Notes: a model not told the origin generated them from the letters alone. A stretch of DNA of 64,000 bases from Cyanobium sp. Tous-M-B4 (GCF_024345395.1 NZ_JAGQBA010000003.1:1-64000), one strand, 5' to 3'. Shown: positions 30,746 through 40,179, counted from the stretch's first letter. Made by a program: numbers and translations.

Positions 30746-30813
30746 TCAGGTTCAGTGATTTGATCAACAGTTTACTGATTTAATCAAGAGTTCACTGATT
30801 TGATCAACGCTTG
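30740..30813 (+). repeat. tandem repeat, about 20-bp unit, almost 4 copies
   Basis: Units 30740-30757 (2 bases shorter), 30758-30777, 30778-30797 and 30798-30813, consensus ATTTGATCAAcAGTTtACTG. Units 1, 2 and 4 contain the palindrome TGATCA, which gives TGA on both strands. The plus-strand gene ends with the TGA in unit 1 and the minus-strand gene with the TGA in unit 4. Confidence 0.9.
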
Positions 30814-31682
30814 CAGAGCAGGCCGAGGTTTTGCAGTCGGGTCTGCAACTCAGACCAACGGAAGCTGCGGGGATCAGCTCGCTCCCCGCCCAGGTCCACT
30901 GCCCGGTGGGTGGTGATGTTTGACGGGGGGATGGGGAAACGCTGCATCCAGCCAGCTAGCAGGGCCGCCAGGGCGTCGTATTGGGCTGAGGTGTAACCGC
31001 TATGGGCTGGTCCGTCGTCCTCGCCATCGAGGGGCGTTTCCAAGCTGATGTGCAGGGCGAAGTTGTTGATCGAACCTCCCACCTTGGCGTTCGTTACAAC
31101 CCAGCGGCCGTTGAAGGCCGAATTGCCAGCCCCGAAGGCCCGTTTGGAAGGATCGAGCACCTGCACCACCGAGCCATCGCCACCAATCAAGCTGTGGTAG
31201 CTCACCTGATCTTCATCGCGGGGATGGGGCGTCACGAAGGTGTTGATGGCTGAACCAATGCCGTAAACCGTTTCGTGCAGGACCACCAGCTGGGGTGTGG
31301 GATCAACCGGATTGCCGTAGGCATCACGATTGAAGCGCTCGCCAAAGTTGGTGGGGTGGATCTGCACCCGCGCCGGGGAGGTTTGGACCCTTTCTGCCAA
31401 TTGCTGCAGCCTTAAACGCTGGGCCGGATCGCCGGGAGCGCAACTCGCCCGCAGGGGAGATTGCCAAGGCGGATGGTCAGGCGGCCCCGGTGCCGCCCTG
31501 CGGCCCGGCTCAGGCGCTGCCGGAGGGTGGCGCACCTCTTCGAGCAGCTCGAGCAGGCTGGGGCGCTTCTGGCCGCCGCTCGGTTGGGCTGAGAGGTCTC
31601 GAGCCAGCCAGCCAAGCCCGCCCAGGGCGAGCATGGCGCCGGCGCCTAGGGCGATCCAGAGGGGCTGGCGGCTGGAATTCAT
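30804..31682 (-). CDS. N-acetylmuramoyl-L-alanine amidase (Amidase_2/AmpD type)
   Basis: 292 residues with an N-terminal membrane anchor (WIALGAGAMLALGGLGWLA) and a proline-rich linker. The amidase domain begins at about 125: VVLHETVYG, SYHSLIGGDGSVVQV, FALHISLET, and ITTHRAVDLGG with the final D-P-R-S-F. These provide the Zn ligands (His in LHET and THRA, Asp in DPR) of the T7-lysozyme/AmpD fold, so it should cleave the bond between muramic acid and peptide in the periplasm. It overlaps the M61 peptidase by 4 bases. Confidence 0.9.
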   Translation of the reverse strand: MNSSRQPLWIALGAGAMLALGGLGWLARDLSAQPSGGQKRPSLLELLEEVRHPPAAPEPGRRAAPGPPDHPPWQSPLRASCAPGDPAQRLRLQQLAERVQTSPARVQIHPTNFGERFNRDAYGNPVDPTPQLVVLHETVYGIGSAINTFVTPHPRDEDQVSYHSLIGGDGSVVQVLDPSKRAFGAGNSAFNGRWVVTNAKVGGSINNFALHISLETPLDGEDDGPAHSGYTSAQYDALAALLAGWMQRFPIPPSNITTHRAVDLGGERADPRSFRWSELQTRLQNLGLLCKR

Positions 31683-33412
31683 GCAGCCTCAAGACCCAGC
31701 CAGCGGCGGCGGCGCTCAGCACAGCCGGGATCAGTAGTGGCGGGATCGAGCTGGAGCTGCCAGCTCTCCACTGCTGGTGGCGTTGGCAGCAGCACGGTGC
31801 TGCGCACCAAACCGTCCCGGCAGAACAGCAGCTGGTGGGGAATCAGGGGAGCCTCCGGCCGCAGATGCACCATCAAATCGTCAATGCTGCGCAGGCGCAG
31901 GCCATCGAGGGCAATCCATTCATCGCCCACTACCAGCCCCGCCCGTTGGGCCGGTCCATCGCGGCCCACCCGCTGCACAACTAAACCGCCGCTGCCTGGC
32001 TCCAAGCGGCAGCCCAGCTCCTGGCTACCGGCCAGCCGGGGTTCAAGCCGCAGGCCCACATAGGCCAGATTGCCAAATAGGGGCGGATCCTCACAGGAGC
32101 TGAGCCAGCGGGGCAACAGCTCAGCTAAATCGGGCGCCTGGCTGGCAAAGGCAGCAATCAGGTCTGCCTCCTGATAACCCCGGCCTACGGCGCCATGACT
32201 GGCCCAAAGCTGCCGCAGCACCACGGGCAGCCCGCTGCCGGCACGGCGTAGGTGCAGGTCCAGCACCAGGGCCAGCACCGCGCCCTTGAGGTAGTAGCTC
32301 ACCTGGCTGTTGGGGGAGTAAGCATCGGGGCGGTAAAGCTTTACCCAGGCCTCCTCACTGCTGGCGCGCAGGCTCTGCAAGCCCCGCCCAGCACTGAGCA
32401 GATAGCGGCTCAGATCCGCGCCCAGATCCTCGAGCAGCTCCGCCTCGCTGCTGCAGCCGGCGCAGTGGGGCAACAGCTGATCCACATAGCTGGTGATGCC
32501 CTCGGCAAACCAGAGGGTGGGCACCACCACCGCCTGGTCGTAGCGATAGGGGCTCAGCTCAGCGGGCCGCAGCCGGCGCACGTTCCACTGGTGCAGGTAT
32601 TCATGGGCGGCTAGCTGCAGCAACTTGCGGCGCCCATCAGGCTTGGCCAGGACCCGGCGGCCAAACTGCAACACGGTGCTGAAGTCGTGCTCAAGGCCGC
32701 CATAACCGCTTTCGGTGAGGTGCAGCACAAATAGGTAGTGGTCGGCCGCAGGTCGCTCAACGCCCATCAACCGGCAGCAGGCCAGGCAAACCTTTTCGAG
32801 ATCGCTGAGCAGCTGGGGATCACTGTCGAGCAGGTCGGCACCTTGCAGATCGCGGCCCCAACTCACCCAGCGATGGGGCACGCCGGCGACGCTGAAGTGA
32901 TGGGATCGATGGGGACCGACCTCCACCGGCGTATCGATTAGTTGGTCGAAATCAGCGGCAAGCCAGCCCTGCGCCGGGCCCTGCAGCTCTGGCAGGGGCA
33001 CGAAGGCATCCCAGCTGGGCGGAAGGCTGAGCTGCAGCCGGTGGGGCGACCAACGCTCCCCCTCCAGCTCCAGAACCACGGCTGCCAAGGCCAGAAAGCC
33101 GTGGTCGCCATCGAGATGGCAGGTGCGCACCGTGAGCTCGGCGGCCAGCACCGAGTAGCTGATTTCAACTGGTTCGAGGCTGGGCAGCTCCAGCTGCCAA
33201 CTGCTCGGGCTGGTGCGGCGCGGCTCCAGCTGGTGTCCAGCCTGAGTAATTTCCAGACTCTCAAGCTGCCGCACATAGTCGCGGATCAGGTATGAGCCGG
33301 GAGTCCAGGCCGGCAGGGCCAGGCGCAGGCTCTGCTGACGGGGAGTGTGAAGCAGGCGAACCCGCACCAGGTGTTGGTAGCAGGCGGTGAGGTCGAGATG
33401 CAGCTCAGGCAC
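31679..33412 (-). CDS. M61-family glycyl aminopeptidase with PDZ domain
   Basis: 577 residues, no signal peptide. N-terminal M61 domain (LALPAWTPGSYLIRDYVRQ), catalytic domain with GLEHDFS (239-245) and the zinc motif HEYLHQWNVRRLRP (His270, Glu271, His274), followed by a downstream Glu in WFAEGITSYVD. The C-terminal 100 residues form a PDZ domain (GLVVQRVGRDGPAQRAGL, VGDEWIALDG). The family removes N-terminal Gly or other residues. It is translationally coupled with the amidase gene downstream, and the ycf35-like gene stands 4 bases upstream. Confidence 0.93.
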   Translation of the reverse strand: MPELHLDLTACYQHLVRVRLLHTPRQQSLRLALPAWTPGSYLIRDYVRQLESLEITQAGHQLEPRRTSPSSWQLELPSLEPVEISYSVLAAELTVRTCHLDGDHGFLALAAVVLELEGERWSPHRLQLSLPPSWDAFVPLPELQGPAQGWLAADFDQLIDTPVEVGPHRSHHFSVAGVPHRWVSWGRDLQGADLLDSDPQLLSDLEKVCLACCRLMGVERPAADHYLFVLHLTESGYGGLEHDFSTVLQFGRRVLAKPDGRRKLLQLAAHEYLHQWNVRRLRPAELSPYRYDQAVVVPTLWFAEGITSYVDQLLPHCAGCSSEAELLEDLGADLSRYLLSAGRGLQSLRASSEEAWVKLYRPDAYSPNSQVSYYLKGAVLALVLDLHLRRAGSGLPVVLRQLWASHGAVGRGYQEADLIAAFASQAPDLAELLPRWLSSCEDPPLFGNLAYVGLRLEPRLAGSQELGCRLEPGSGGLVVQRVGRDGPAQRAGLVVGDEWIALDGLRLRSIDDLMVHLRPEAPLIPHQLLFCRDGLVRSTVLLPTPPAVESWQLQLDPATTDPGCAERRRRWLGLEAA

Positions 33413-33416
33413 GGCG

Positions 33417-33761
33417 TCAGGACGCCACGCTCACCTGGGCCCCAGGAAAGGCGCTAGCGGCCTGGCGCAGGGCCAGCTCAGCGGCGTAGCGGCGGGTGAT
33501 GGCGCCAAGCAGGCGCTGCAGGCTCTGGGAGCGGCTAAGGCGCTGCAGGTCGCCGACCAGGGCAAGGGAGCCGTCGCGGTGGCGCTGCCAGCCCAGCCGT
33601 TCCCCTCCCGGCAAAACAACTTGCAAAAGAACGGGCTGGCTCTCGGCGGCAAAACCCTTAAGCACCCCGCCATAAATGGGGGTGTGGCCCAGGGCCACCA
33701 AGCTGGCGGCGAGCCCCTCGGCATCGCGCAGCACTGTGGGCAGGATGGTGAGGTGGGACAC
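33417..33761 (-). CDS. DUF1257/Ycf35-like protein
   Basis: 114 residues, GTG start. The beginning MSHLTILPTVLRDAEGLAASL is the hallmark of the Ycf35/DUF1257 family, followed by a Gly-rich strand region and a C-terminal helix (SQSLQRLLGAITRRYAAELAL). The family is found in plastids and cyanobacteria; its function is not established. The gene is 4 bases upstream of the M61 gene and starts 6 bases away from the divergent purN start, so the promoters must overlap coding sequence. Confidence 0.82.
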   Translation of the reverse strand: MSHLTILPTVLRDAEGLAASLVALGHTPIYGGVLKGFAAESQPVLLQVVLPGGERLGWQRHRDGSLALVGDLQRLSRSQSLQRLLGAITRRYAAELALRQAASAFPGAQVSVAS

Positions 33762-33767
33762 GGCACA

Positions 33768-34457
33768 ATGCCCGCTTTTTCAGACCCTAGCGATCAACAG
33801 ACATGCGTCCAGTGGCCATTGCCACCGGAATTGCCACCGGATTGGGCCAGCGCCCAGCCAATCCTGCGGCTGGGGGTGATGGCTTCGGGAGCCGGCAGCA
33901 ACTTTGAAGCCCTGGTGCAAGCCTGCACTTACGGCCGGCTCCAGGCAGAGGTGGCCCTGCTGGTGGTCAACAACCCCGGCTGCGGTGCCCAGCAACGGGC
34001 CGAGCGCCTCGCCATACCTTGCCAAGTGCATGACCACCGCAGCGTGGCCAGCCGCGCAGCCCTCGACCAGGCCCTGGTGGCGGCTTTTCAGGCAGCTGGC
34101 GTTGATGTGGTGGTGATGGCGGGCTGGATGCGCGTCGTCACAAGCACCTTGATCGGCGCCTTCCCCGAGCGTCTGATCAATATTCATCCCTCGCTGCTGC
34201 CCAGCTTCCGCGGCCTTGATGCGGTGGGTCAGGCCCTGGCGGCGGGAGTCACCCTGGCCGGCTGCACTGCCCACCTGGTGTGCGAGGAGGTTGATGCAGG
34301 GCGCATCCTGGTGCAGGCGGCGGTGCCGGTGTTAGCAACGGACGACCACGCCAGCCTCAGCGCCCGCATCCAGCGCCAGGAGCACCGCATCCTGCCCCTG
34401 GCGGTAGCCCTCACCTCCCAGCACCTCACCGCCCAGCAGCTCGCAGCTCAGGGATAA
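33768..34457 (+). CDS. purN: phosphoribosylglycinamide formyltransferase
   Basis: 229 residues from ATG 33768. The PurN domain starts LRLGVMASGAGSNFEALV, with the catalytic segment INIHPSLLPSFRG (the Asn-His pair), and a late VDAGRILVQAAVPV. It transfers formyl from 10-formyl-THF to GAR in purine synthesis. The first 30 residues are an extra polar leader rich in Pro/Asp. The 3' end overlaps the argC stop region by 10 bases (convergent). The frame extends upstream of the ATG but that part is antisense to ycf35. Confidence 0.95.
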   Translation: MPAFSDPSDQQTCVQWPLPPELPPDWASAQPILRLGVMASGAGSNFEALVQACTYGRLQAEVALLVVNNPGCGAQQRAERLAIPCQVHDHRSVASRAALDQALVAAFQAAGVDVVVMAGWMRVVTSTLIGAFPERLINIHPSLLPSFRGLDAVGQALAAGVTLAGCTAHLVCEEVDAGRILVQAAVPVLATDDHASLSARIQRQEHRILPLAVALTSQHLTAQQLAAQG

Positions 34458-35512
34458 AAGGGCAGCAACGGCAGGCCGGCGGTGGGCTCAAGCCCGGCCA
34501 TCAGGTTGAGACATTGCACTCCCTGACCCGCCTGGCCCTTGACCAGGTTGTCGATAGCAGCCATCACGATCAGCTGGCCGGTGCGACGATCCACCTGCAC
34601 CGAGAGCAGGGCCCGGTTTGTCTGGCGCACCCATTTGGTGGAGGGATAGGTGCCCACCGGCAGCACCTCAATGCAGGGGGCCTGGCGGTAGGCCGAGGCC
34701 AGCAGGGTGGCGCAGTCTTCAGCGGTCAGGCCTGGGTCGCGCAGACGGCAGTAGACGGTGGCCAGCAGGCCCCGCACCATCGGCATCAGGTGCGGGGTGA
34801 ACTGCAGCTGGATCTCATGGCCCGCCACCCGGCTAGCCAGCTGCTCAATCTCACTGGTGTGGCGGTGGCCCACCACCCCGTAGGGAGCAACCGCCTCGGA
34901 GCACTCCGCCAGCAGCAGGTGCTCCTTGGCAGCCCGACCACCACCGGAGGTGCCGGTTTTGGCGTCGATGACGATGCCGGTGGTGTCGATCAGACCTTGC
35001 TTCAAGAACGGCAGCAGCCCCAGCAGTGAGGCCGTGGGGAAACAGCCAGGAGCCGCTATTAAGCGGGCGGTGCGAATTGCCTCCGCCTCCCATTCGGGCA
35101 AGCCATAGACGGCCTCAGCGCAGAGGTCGTCATCGCTGCGGGCCACCTCCCGGGCCTCGCTGGCATACACCTCCTGCCAGCGGCCCAGGCTGCTGAAGCG
35201 GTAGTCGGCGGAAAGATCAACCACCCGCACACCCCGCTGCAGCAGGGGCGGCACCAGCTGTGCCGCCAGGCCATTGGGCAGGCTGAGCACCGCGAAATCA
35301 GCCGCCGCGGCTATGGCATCGGGATCTGGGGTTTGCACCACCGGGTCGCCGGCCAGGGGCAAAAAGGGCACCAGCTCACTCCAGCGCTTGCCGCTGCTGC
35401 GCTCGCCGCCCAAGAAGCTGACATCCAGGGCAGGGTGCTGGTGGAGCAGGCGCAGGGTCTGCAGGCCGCCGTAGCCACTGGCCCCGATCACCGCAACACG
35501 CTTGTTGGCCAT
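34448..35512 (-). CDS. argC: N-acetyl-gamma-glutamyl-phosphate reductase
   Basis: 354 residues. NADP-binding start VAVIGASGYGGLQTLRLL, the active-site Cys157 in LIAAPGCFPTAS, and the dimerisation domain region KTGTSGGGRAAKEHLL followed by HRHTSEIEQ. It catalyses the third step of arginine synthesis. Start ATG 35512. Divergent from ribBA (spacer about 140 bases with ribBA's start chosen as below) and convergent with purN. Confidence 0.97.
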   Translation of the reverse strand: MANKRVAVIGASGYGGLQTLRLLHQHPALDVSFLGGERSSGKRWSELVPFLPLAGDPVVQTPDPDAIAAAADFAVLSLPNGLAAQLVPPLLQRGVRVVDLSADYRFSSLGRWQEVYASEAREVARSDDDLCAEAVYGLPEWEAEAIRTARLIAAPGCFPTASLLGLLPFLKQGLIDTTGIVIDAKTGTSGGGRAAKEHLLLAECSEAVAPYGVVGHRHTSEIEQLASRVAGHEIQLQFTPHLMPMVRGLLATVYCRLRDPGLTAEDCATLLASAYRQAPCIEVLPVGTYPSTKWVRQTNRALLSVQVDRRTGQLIVMAAIDNLVKGQAGQGVQCLNLMAGLEPTAGLPLLPFYP

Positions 35513-35651
35513 GGCAAGGCCCGGGGGCAGGACGAAGGGGCTTTATAAAGGATGATTGCGCCAGGGCCTAGTCCCCGCCCGCACTCCGTTGACCCTCCTG
35601 CGCGACTCGAGTTTCTCACCCTTGCCATCCGGTTCCAGCCCGGAGGTCTCT

Positions 35652-37283
35652 TTGAACGGGGAAGAGCGAATCGCTTTTGACTCAGTTGCCGATGGTCTCG
35701 CCGCGATCCGCAACGGCGAATCAATCGTGGTGGTAGACGATGAAAATCGGGAAAATGAAGGCGATCTGATCTGCGCCGCGCAGTTTGCAACGCCCGAGCA
35801 GATCAATTTCATGGCCACCGAAGCCCGGGGCCTGATCTGCCTGGCCATGGAGGGTGAACGGCTCGATGCCCTTGATCTGCCGCTGATGGTGGATCGCAAC
35901 ACCGACAGCAACCAGACGGCCTTCACGGTGAGCGTCGATGCGGGCCCAGAAAACGGCGTCAGCACTGGAATTTCCGCCGATGATCGCGCCCGCACCATCC
36001 AGGTGGCGATCCACCCCCACACCCGTCCGGCCGACCTGCGCCGGCCAGGCCACATTTTTCCGCTGCGGGCCAAGCAAGGCGGCGTACTGAAGCGCGCTGG
36101 ACACACCGAGGCCGCCGTTGATCTCGCCAGGCTTTCGGGCCTCTATCCCGCTGGGGTGATCTGCGAAATTCAAAACAGCGACGGCTCCATGGCCCGGCTA
36201 CCCCAGCTGGCTGCCTACGCCAAACGCCACGGATTACGCCTGATCAGCATTGCCGAACTGATCAGCTACCGCCTCGATACCGAGCGCTTCGTGCAGCGCC
36301 AGGCGGAAGCGGCCATGCCCAGCGCCTTCGGCGACTTCCGCGCCATCGGCTACCGCAACGAACTCGATGGCAGCGAGCACGTTGCCATCATCAAGGGCCA
36401 ACCGCAGCTGGCTAAAGAGCCAGTGCTGGTGCGGGTGCACAGCGAGTGCCTCACCGGTGATGCCTTTGGTTCGCTGCGCTGCGACTGCCGGCCCCAGCTG
36501 GAGGCTGCCCTGCGCATGATCGAAGCGGCTGGCGTTGGGGTGGTGGTGTATCTGCGCCAGGAGGGCCGCGGCATTGGCCTGATCAACAAGCTCAAGGCCT
36601 ACTCCCTGCAGGACACCGGCCTCGACACAGTGGAAGCGAATGAACGCCTTGGCTTTGCTGCCGACCTGCGCAACTACGGAGTGGGGGCTCAAATCCTCAG
36701 CGACCTGGGCATCCAGCGCCTGCGCCTGATCACCAACAACCCGCGCAAGATCGCTGGCCTCGGTGGTTATGGCCTGCAGGTCGAAGACCGGGTGCCGCTG
36801 GTGATGGATGCCGGCAGCCACAACGCCGCCTACTTGCAAACCAAGCGCATCAAACTTGGCCATCTGATGGGTGATGGTCCCTCCTGCCCGATCGGCGGAC
36901 CCACGGCAGTGCTGGCCTGGCACGGCCAGGTTGCGGCCAGCGGTCAGCAGGAGCAGCTGGAGCAGCTGCAGCTTTGGGCCTTGGAGCAGGGGCTGCAGGT
37001 GGAGCGCGAGGAGCATCCAAGGCTGCTGGCCCTTCTCGACCAGCCCCAGCTGGCGGTGCTACTTAGCGGACTCGACCATGCCGGCAGCGGTGTGGGGGCC
37101 GTTGCTGCGGCGCTGGTGCTGATGGGCGGCTGGCCCAAATCCGAACGACTAAGCCTGCTACTAGCCCCTGATGGCCAACGCAGCAGTCATCCCAGTGCGG
37201 ATCTGGAGTCGGAACAGCGGCCCCTTAAAGATTTGGGCACCGACCTGATAGTTCAGCCCGGTGCCTTTCTGGTCTGGCGCTGA
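35652..37283 (+). CDS. ribBA: bifunctional DHBP synthase / GTP cyclohydrolase II
   Basis: About 543 residues from a TTG with GGAGGT 4 bases upstream; a TTG at 35556 would add 32 poorly conserved residues. DHBP synthase: [15 protein letters not shown], later [28 protein letters not shown] cyclohydrolase [20 protein letters not shown] (zinc Cys) and [10 protein letters not shown]. Both first steps of riboflavin synthesis are thus in one chain. About 130 residues follow the usual end ([10 protein letters not shown]) as a C-terminal extension rich in Leu/Gln. No FMN riboswitch is visible upstream. Confidence 0.96.
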   Translation: MNGEERIAFDSVADGLAAIRNGESIVVVDDENRENEGDLICAAQFATPEQINFMATEARGLICLAMEGERLDALDLPLMVDRNTDSNQTAFTVSVDAGPENGVSTGISADDRARTIQVAIHPHTRPADLRRPGHIFPLRAKQGGVLKRAGHTEAAVDLARLSGLYPAGVICEIQNSDGSMARLPQLAAYAKRHGLRLISIAELISYRLDTERFVQRQAEAAMPSAFGDFRAIGYRNELDGSEHVAIIKGQPQLAKEPVLVRVHSECLTGDAFGSLRCDCRPQLEAALRMIEAAGVGVVVYLRQEGRGIGLINKLKAYSLQDTGLDTVEANERLGFAADLRNYGVGAQILSDLGIQRLRLITNNPRKIAGLGGYGLQVEDRVPLVMDAGSHNAAYLQTKRIKLGHLMGDGPSCPIGGPTAVLAWHGQVAASGQQEQLEQLQLWALEQGLQVEREEHPRLLALLDQPQLAVLLSGLDHAGSGVGAVAAALVLMGGWPKSERLSLLLAPDGQRSSHPSADLESEQRPLKDLGTDLIVQPGAFLVWR

Positions 37284-37288
37284 GCCAA

Positions 37289-37349
37289 TCCTGAATTGTC
37301 GCTATCAGTCCTGGATTGTCAGCTTTCAGTCCTGGATTGTCACTTTGGT
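37289..37349 (+). repeat. tandem repeat, 20-21-bp unit, 3 copies
   Basis: Units 37289-37308, 37309-37329 and 37330-37349, consensus TCCTGGATTGTCaGCTTTCAG. The repeat fills the space between the convergent ribBA (stop at 37283) and the cyclophilin gene, whose stop codon (37326-37328 on the minus strand) is inside unit 2. Confidence 0.88.
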
Positions 37350-37766
37350 GATTCGGCTGCCGTTCTTGAGGGCCGTGACCACATTCATGTTGCCGGTGTG
37401 GCCAAACACGGTGTGCACACCGTCAAGGTGGGGCTGGGCTCCGTGGCAGATATAAAACTGCGAGCCGCCAGTGTTCTTGCCGGCATGGGCCATGGCCAGG
37501 GTGCCCGCCTGATGCTTCTGGCTATTGATCTCGCAGTCGATCTGGTAGCCAGGGCCGCCGGTGCCGGCGGTGCCACGGGCGCCTTCACGGCTATTGGGGC
37601 AACCGCCCTGGGCCATGAAGCCGGGAATCACGCGGTGGAAGGCCAGGCCGTCGTAGAAGCCCTCCTTGGCGAGCTTGGTGAAGTTGGCCACGGTGTTAGG
37701 TGCATCGGCCTCGAACAGTTCGAGTTCGATGGTGCCGGCGTCGGTCTCCATCAAGGCTTTGGTCAC
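37326..37766 (-). CDS. peptidyl-prolyl cis-trans isomerase, cyclophilin type
   Basis: 146 residues, GTG start, no signal peptide so cytoplasmic. Cyclophilin motifs: [16 protein letters not shown] (catalytic Arg), the active-site region [13 protein letters not shown] and [10 protein letters not shown]. The chain is slightly short of the family norm but has all core strands. The last codons and stop lie in the tandem repeat, so the extreme C-terminus (TIQD) may have been altered by repeat expansion. Confidence 0.94.
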   Translation of the reverse strand: MTKALMETDAGTIELELFEADAPNTVANFTKLAKEGFYDGLAFHRVIPGFMAQGGCPNSREGARGTAGTGGPGYQIDCEINSQKHQAGTLAMAHAGKNTGGSQFYICHGAQPHLDGVHTVFGHTGNMNVVTALKNGSRITKVTIQD

Positions 37767-37894
37767 GGCGGCAGGGGATAAAGGCCGACTTTATGGGGTG
37801 GCACGGGCCAACCGGCTGAAACGCCGTGCTGAGAATGGGGCAAGCTCTAGCCGGATAAACCCTTTCAACGCCCCGTCGCCAGACCCCGCCGCCG

Positions 37895-38818
37895 ATGAGC
37901 AGCCCCACCCCCAACTCCCCTAACGGCATCGATCTCAGCCGCGCCCGCCTGGGGGTCCTGGGGGGCAGTGGTCTCTACGCCATGGAGGGCCTCGAAGACA
38001 TTCAAGAGCTCACGCTCGAAACGCCCTACGGAGCCCCCTCTGATGCCCTACGCCTCGGCCGTATAGGCGACCTGGAGGTGGTGTTCCTGGCCCGTCACGG
38101 CCGCCACCACAGCCACACCCCCACCGAGGTGCCCTACCAGGCCAACCTCTGGGCCCTGCGCTCCCTCGGCGTGCGCTGGATCCTGTCCCTATCGGCGGTG
38201 GGCTCCCTGCAGGAGCAGGTTCGGCCCCTCGACATGCTGGTGCCGGATCAATTCATCGATCGCACCCAGCAGCGGCCGCTGACGCTGTTTGGGGAGGGGC
38301 TGGTGGCCCATGTGGCTTTTGCCGAGCCCTTCTGCCCGGTGCTCAGCCGCCTGCTGGCCGATGTGGCCGAAAGTCTGATGCCCGAAGGCCGCAAGCTGCA
38401 CCGCGGCGGCACCTACCTCTGCATGGAGGGGCCGGCCTTCTCCACCCGGGCCGAATCGAAGCTCTACCGCTCCTGGGACTGCGAAGTGATCGGCATGACC
38501 AATCACACCGAAGCGCGGCTGGCCCGGGAAGCGGAGATCGCCTACGCCACCTTGGCAATGGTGACCGACTACGACTGCTGGCACCAGGAACACGCCTCGG
38601 TGACAGTGGAAATGGTGATCGCCAACCTGCACGCCAACGCCAGCCTGGCCCAGCAGATCGTGCGGCTAGCGGCCCAGCGGGTTGAGGCCCAGCGACCCAC
38701 CAGCAGCGCCCACCAGGCCCTGCGCCATGCCCTGATGACTCCCAAGGAGCACGTGCCTGCCGCCACCCGCCGCAAGCTCGACCTGTTTACGGCTCCCTAC
38801 TGGGGCCCGTTCAGCTGA
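37895..38818 (+). CDS. mtnP: S-methyl-5'-thioadenosine phosphorylase
   Basis: 307 residues of the MTAP/PNP family: phosphate-binding GVLGGSGLYAM and RHGRHHSHTPTEVPYQANL, catalytic YLCMEGPAFSTRAES and GMTNHTEARLAREAEI (MTAP-type Asn-His-Thr in place of the PNP residues). It splits methylthioadenosine, a by-product of polyamine synthesis, into adenine and methylthioribose-1-P. It overlaps the convergent murQ gene by 22 bases. Confidence 0.95.
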   Translation: MSSPTPNSPNGIDLSRARLGVLGGSGLYAMEGLEDIQELTLETPYGAPSDALRLGRIGDLEVVFLARHGRHHSHTPTEVPYQANLWALRSLGVRWILSLSAVGSLQEQVRPLDMLVPDQFIDRTQQRPLTLFGEGLVAHVAFAEPFCPVLSRLLADVAESLMPEGRKLHRGGTYLCMEGPAFSTRAESKLYRSWDCEVIGMTNHTEARLAREAEIAYATLAMVTDYDCWHQEHASVTVEMVIANLHANASLAQQIVRLAAQRVEAQRPTSSAHQALRHALMTPKEHVPAATRRKLDLFTAPYWGPFS

Positions 38819-39756
38819 GCGCCGCAGGCCGCCAGCGCCTGGCGCAGGCTGGGTCCATGGTTGGCCAGGTGGGCGGCGGCTGAGGCCGCATCCAGCCCAG
38901 TGGCCGCGATCAGCAAGGCCAGCTTCACCGAGCCGCCGCTCTGCTGCAGCAGTTCCCGGCCGCGCTGCCGCTCCAGCCCAGCCAGATCGCGCAGGATGCG
39001 CAGGGCCCGATCCTCCAGCTTGCTGTTGGTGACGGCCACATCCACCATGCGGTTGCCGTGCACCTTGCCCAGGCGCACCATCACGCCGGTGGAGAGCAAA
39101 TTCAGGGCCATCTTGGTGGCGGTGCCGGCCTTGAGCCGGGTGGAGCCCGCCAGCAGTTCAGGGCCCGTGAGCAGGCGAATATCGATGGAGCAGGGCATCG
39201 GCACCTGCTCGGCTGGCACGCAGGCCATGGCGATTGCCAGGGCTCCGATCGCCTGGGCGTGCTCCAGGGCCCCGAGCACGTAGGGAGTGGTGCCGCCAGC
39301 AGCAATGCCCACCAAACAATCGGCCGGGCCAAAGCCGCGCTCCTCCAGGTCACTGCGGCCAGCAGCTGCCAGATCCTCCAGGCCCTCGGAGCTGCGCAGC
39401 AGGGCTGGGGCGCCGCCAGCAAGCACGCCCTGCACCAGCTCAGGCGCCGTGCAGAAAGTTGGCGGACACTCGGCGGCGTCGAGCACACCGAGCCGGCCGG
39501 AGGTGCCCGCCCCTAGGTAAAAAAGTCGCCCGCCGGCCTGCAAACGGGCAGCGATGGCATCAACGGCGGCAGCCAGGGCCGGGGCCGCCGCTTCTAGGGC
39601 CCGCTGGGGCTCCCGTTCGTTGGCACAAAAAAGGCCCACCAGCTCGTCGGTGGGCAGCTGGTCGAGCCGCTCGCTGAGGGGATTGGCCTGCTCGGTGAGC
39701 AGGTGGCCGCGATCAGTGCCGCTTACGGGAGAGAAACTCACAGAAGGGATGGTCAC
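38797..39756 (-). CDS. murQ: N-acetylmuramic acid 6-phosphate etherase
   Basis: 319 residues with the SIS domain of MurQ: YLGAGTSGRLGVLDAAECPPTF near the N-terminus (catalytic Glu in D-A-A-E-C), and the later conserved AGTATKMALNLLSTGVM and RMVDVAVTNSKLEDRA. It cleaves the lactyl ether of MurNAc-6-P during recycling of cell-wall sugar. It is the last gene of the dnaK-dnaJ-DUF3110-murQ unit and overlaps the gene before it by 4 bases. Confidence 0.95.
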   Translation of the reverse strand: MTIPSVSFSPVSGTDRGHLLTEQANPLSERLDQLPTDELVGLFCANEREPQRALEAAAPALAAAVDAIAARLQAGGRLFYLGAGTSGRLGVLDAAECPPTFCTAPELVQGVLAGGAPALLRSSEGLEDLAAAGRSDLEERGFGPADCLVGIAAGGTTPYVLGALEHAQAIGALAIAMACVPAEQVPMPCSIDIRLLTGPELLAGSTRLKAGTATKMALNLLSTGVMVRLGKVHGNRMVDVAVTNSKLEDRALRILRDLAGLERQRGRELLQQSGGSVKLALLIAATGLDAASAAAHLANHGPSLRQALAACGAQLNGPQ

Positions 39757-40157
39757 AGCAAGCCCTCCAGTTGACGGCGGAAGGCTTCGAGGCTGGGGTC
39801 ACCGCTGCTCTCGCTTGCCTGCTCCCGCTGCTCCTGCCAGTTGGTTACGTCCATGTTGCGCTCAGGCGGCGCAATCAGCAGCCGGTCTTCAGCGCTCTGG
39901 GGCAGGAAGCCCGCCGGCACAAAGCGAGCCTCATAGCCGGCCTCGCCGCAGAAAAGCTCCATCTCCTCGCGGTCGAGCGGCTCCACGGTGGGCACGGGGA
40001 AGTCCTGGGCTTCGAGCAGACCGGCGTAGCGCTCCGCATCGTCGCTGTCTTCAAACAGCAGCACCACCGTGCGGCCGTTTAGCTCCAACGAATGGATGCC
40101 TTCCTGATCGGTTCCAGCATCAAAGAGCAGCACATGCACCGGCATGGATCGCGGCAT
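39753..40157 (-). CDS. DUF3110 domain protein
   Basis: 134 residues from ATG 40157 (an ATG at 40145 is also possible). The DUF3110 core is clear: VHVLLFDAGTDQEGIHSL, VVLLFEDSDDAERYAGLLEA, PTVEPLDREEMELFC. The family is limited to cyanobacteria and plant plastids, with no known function. The gene lies between dnaJ (22 bases upstream) and murQ (4-base overlap), so it is expressed with a chaperone pair. Confidence 0.87.
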   Translation of the reverse strand: MPRSMPVHVLLFDAGTDQEGIHSLELNGRTVVLLFEDSDDAERYAGLLEAQDFPVPTVEPLDREEMELFCGEAGYEARFVPAGFLPQSAEDRLLIAPPERNMDVTNWQEQREQASESSGDPSLEAFRRQLEGLL

Positions 40158-40179
40158 GGGGCAATGGCCCTCCAGTGTG

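Noticed and set aside
33387-33767. N-terminal extension of PurN
   Set aside because: It is antisense to the ycf35-like gene; the family's conserved sequence begins after the ATG at 33768.
35513-35651. FMN riboswitch upstream of ribBA
   Set aside because: The conserved FMN (RFN) core elements are not seen in the 140-base spacer; part of this spacer may be coding if the upstream TTG is used.
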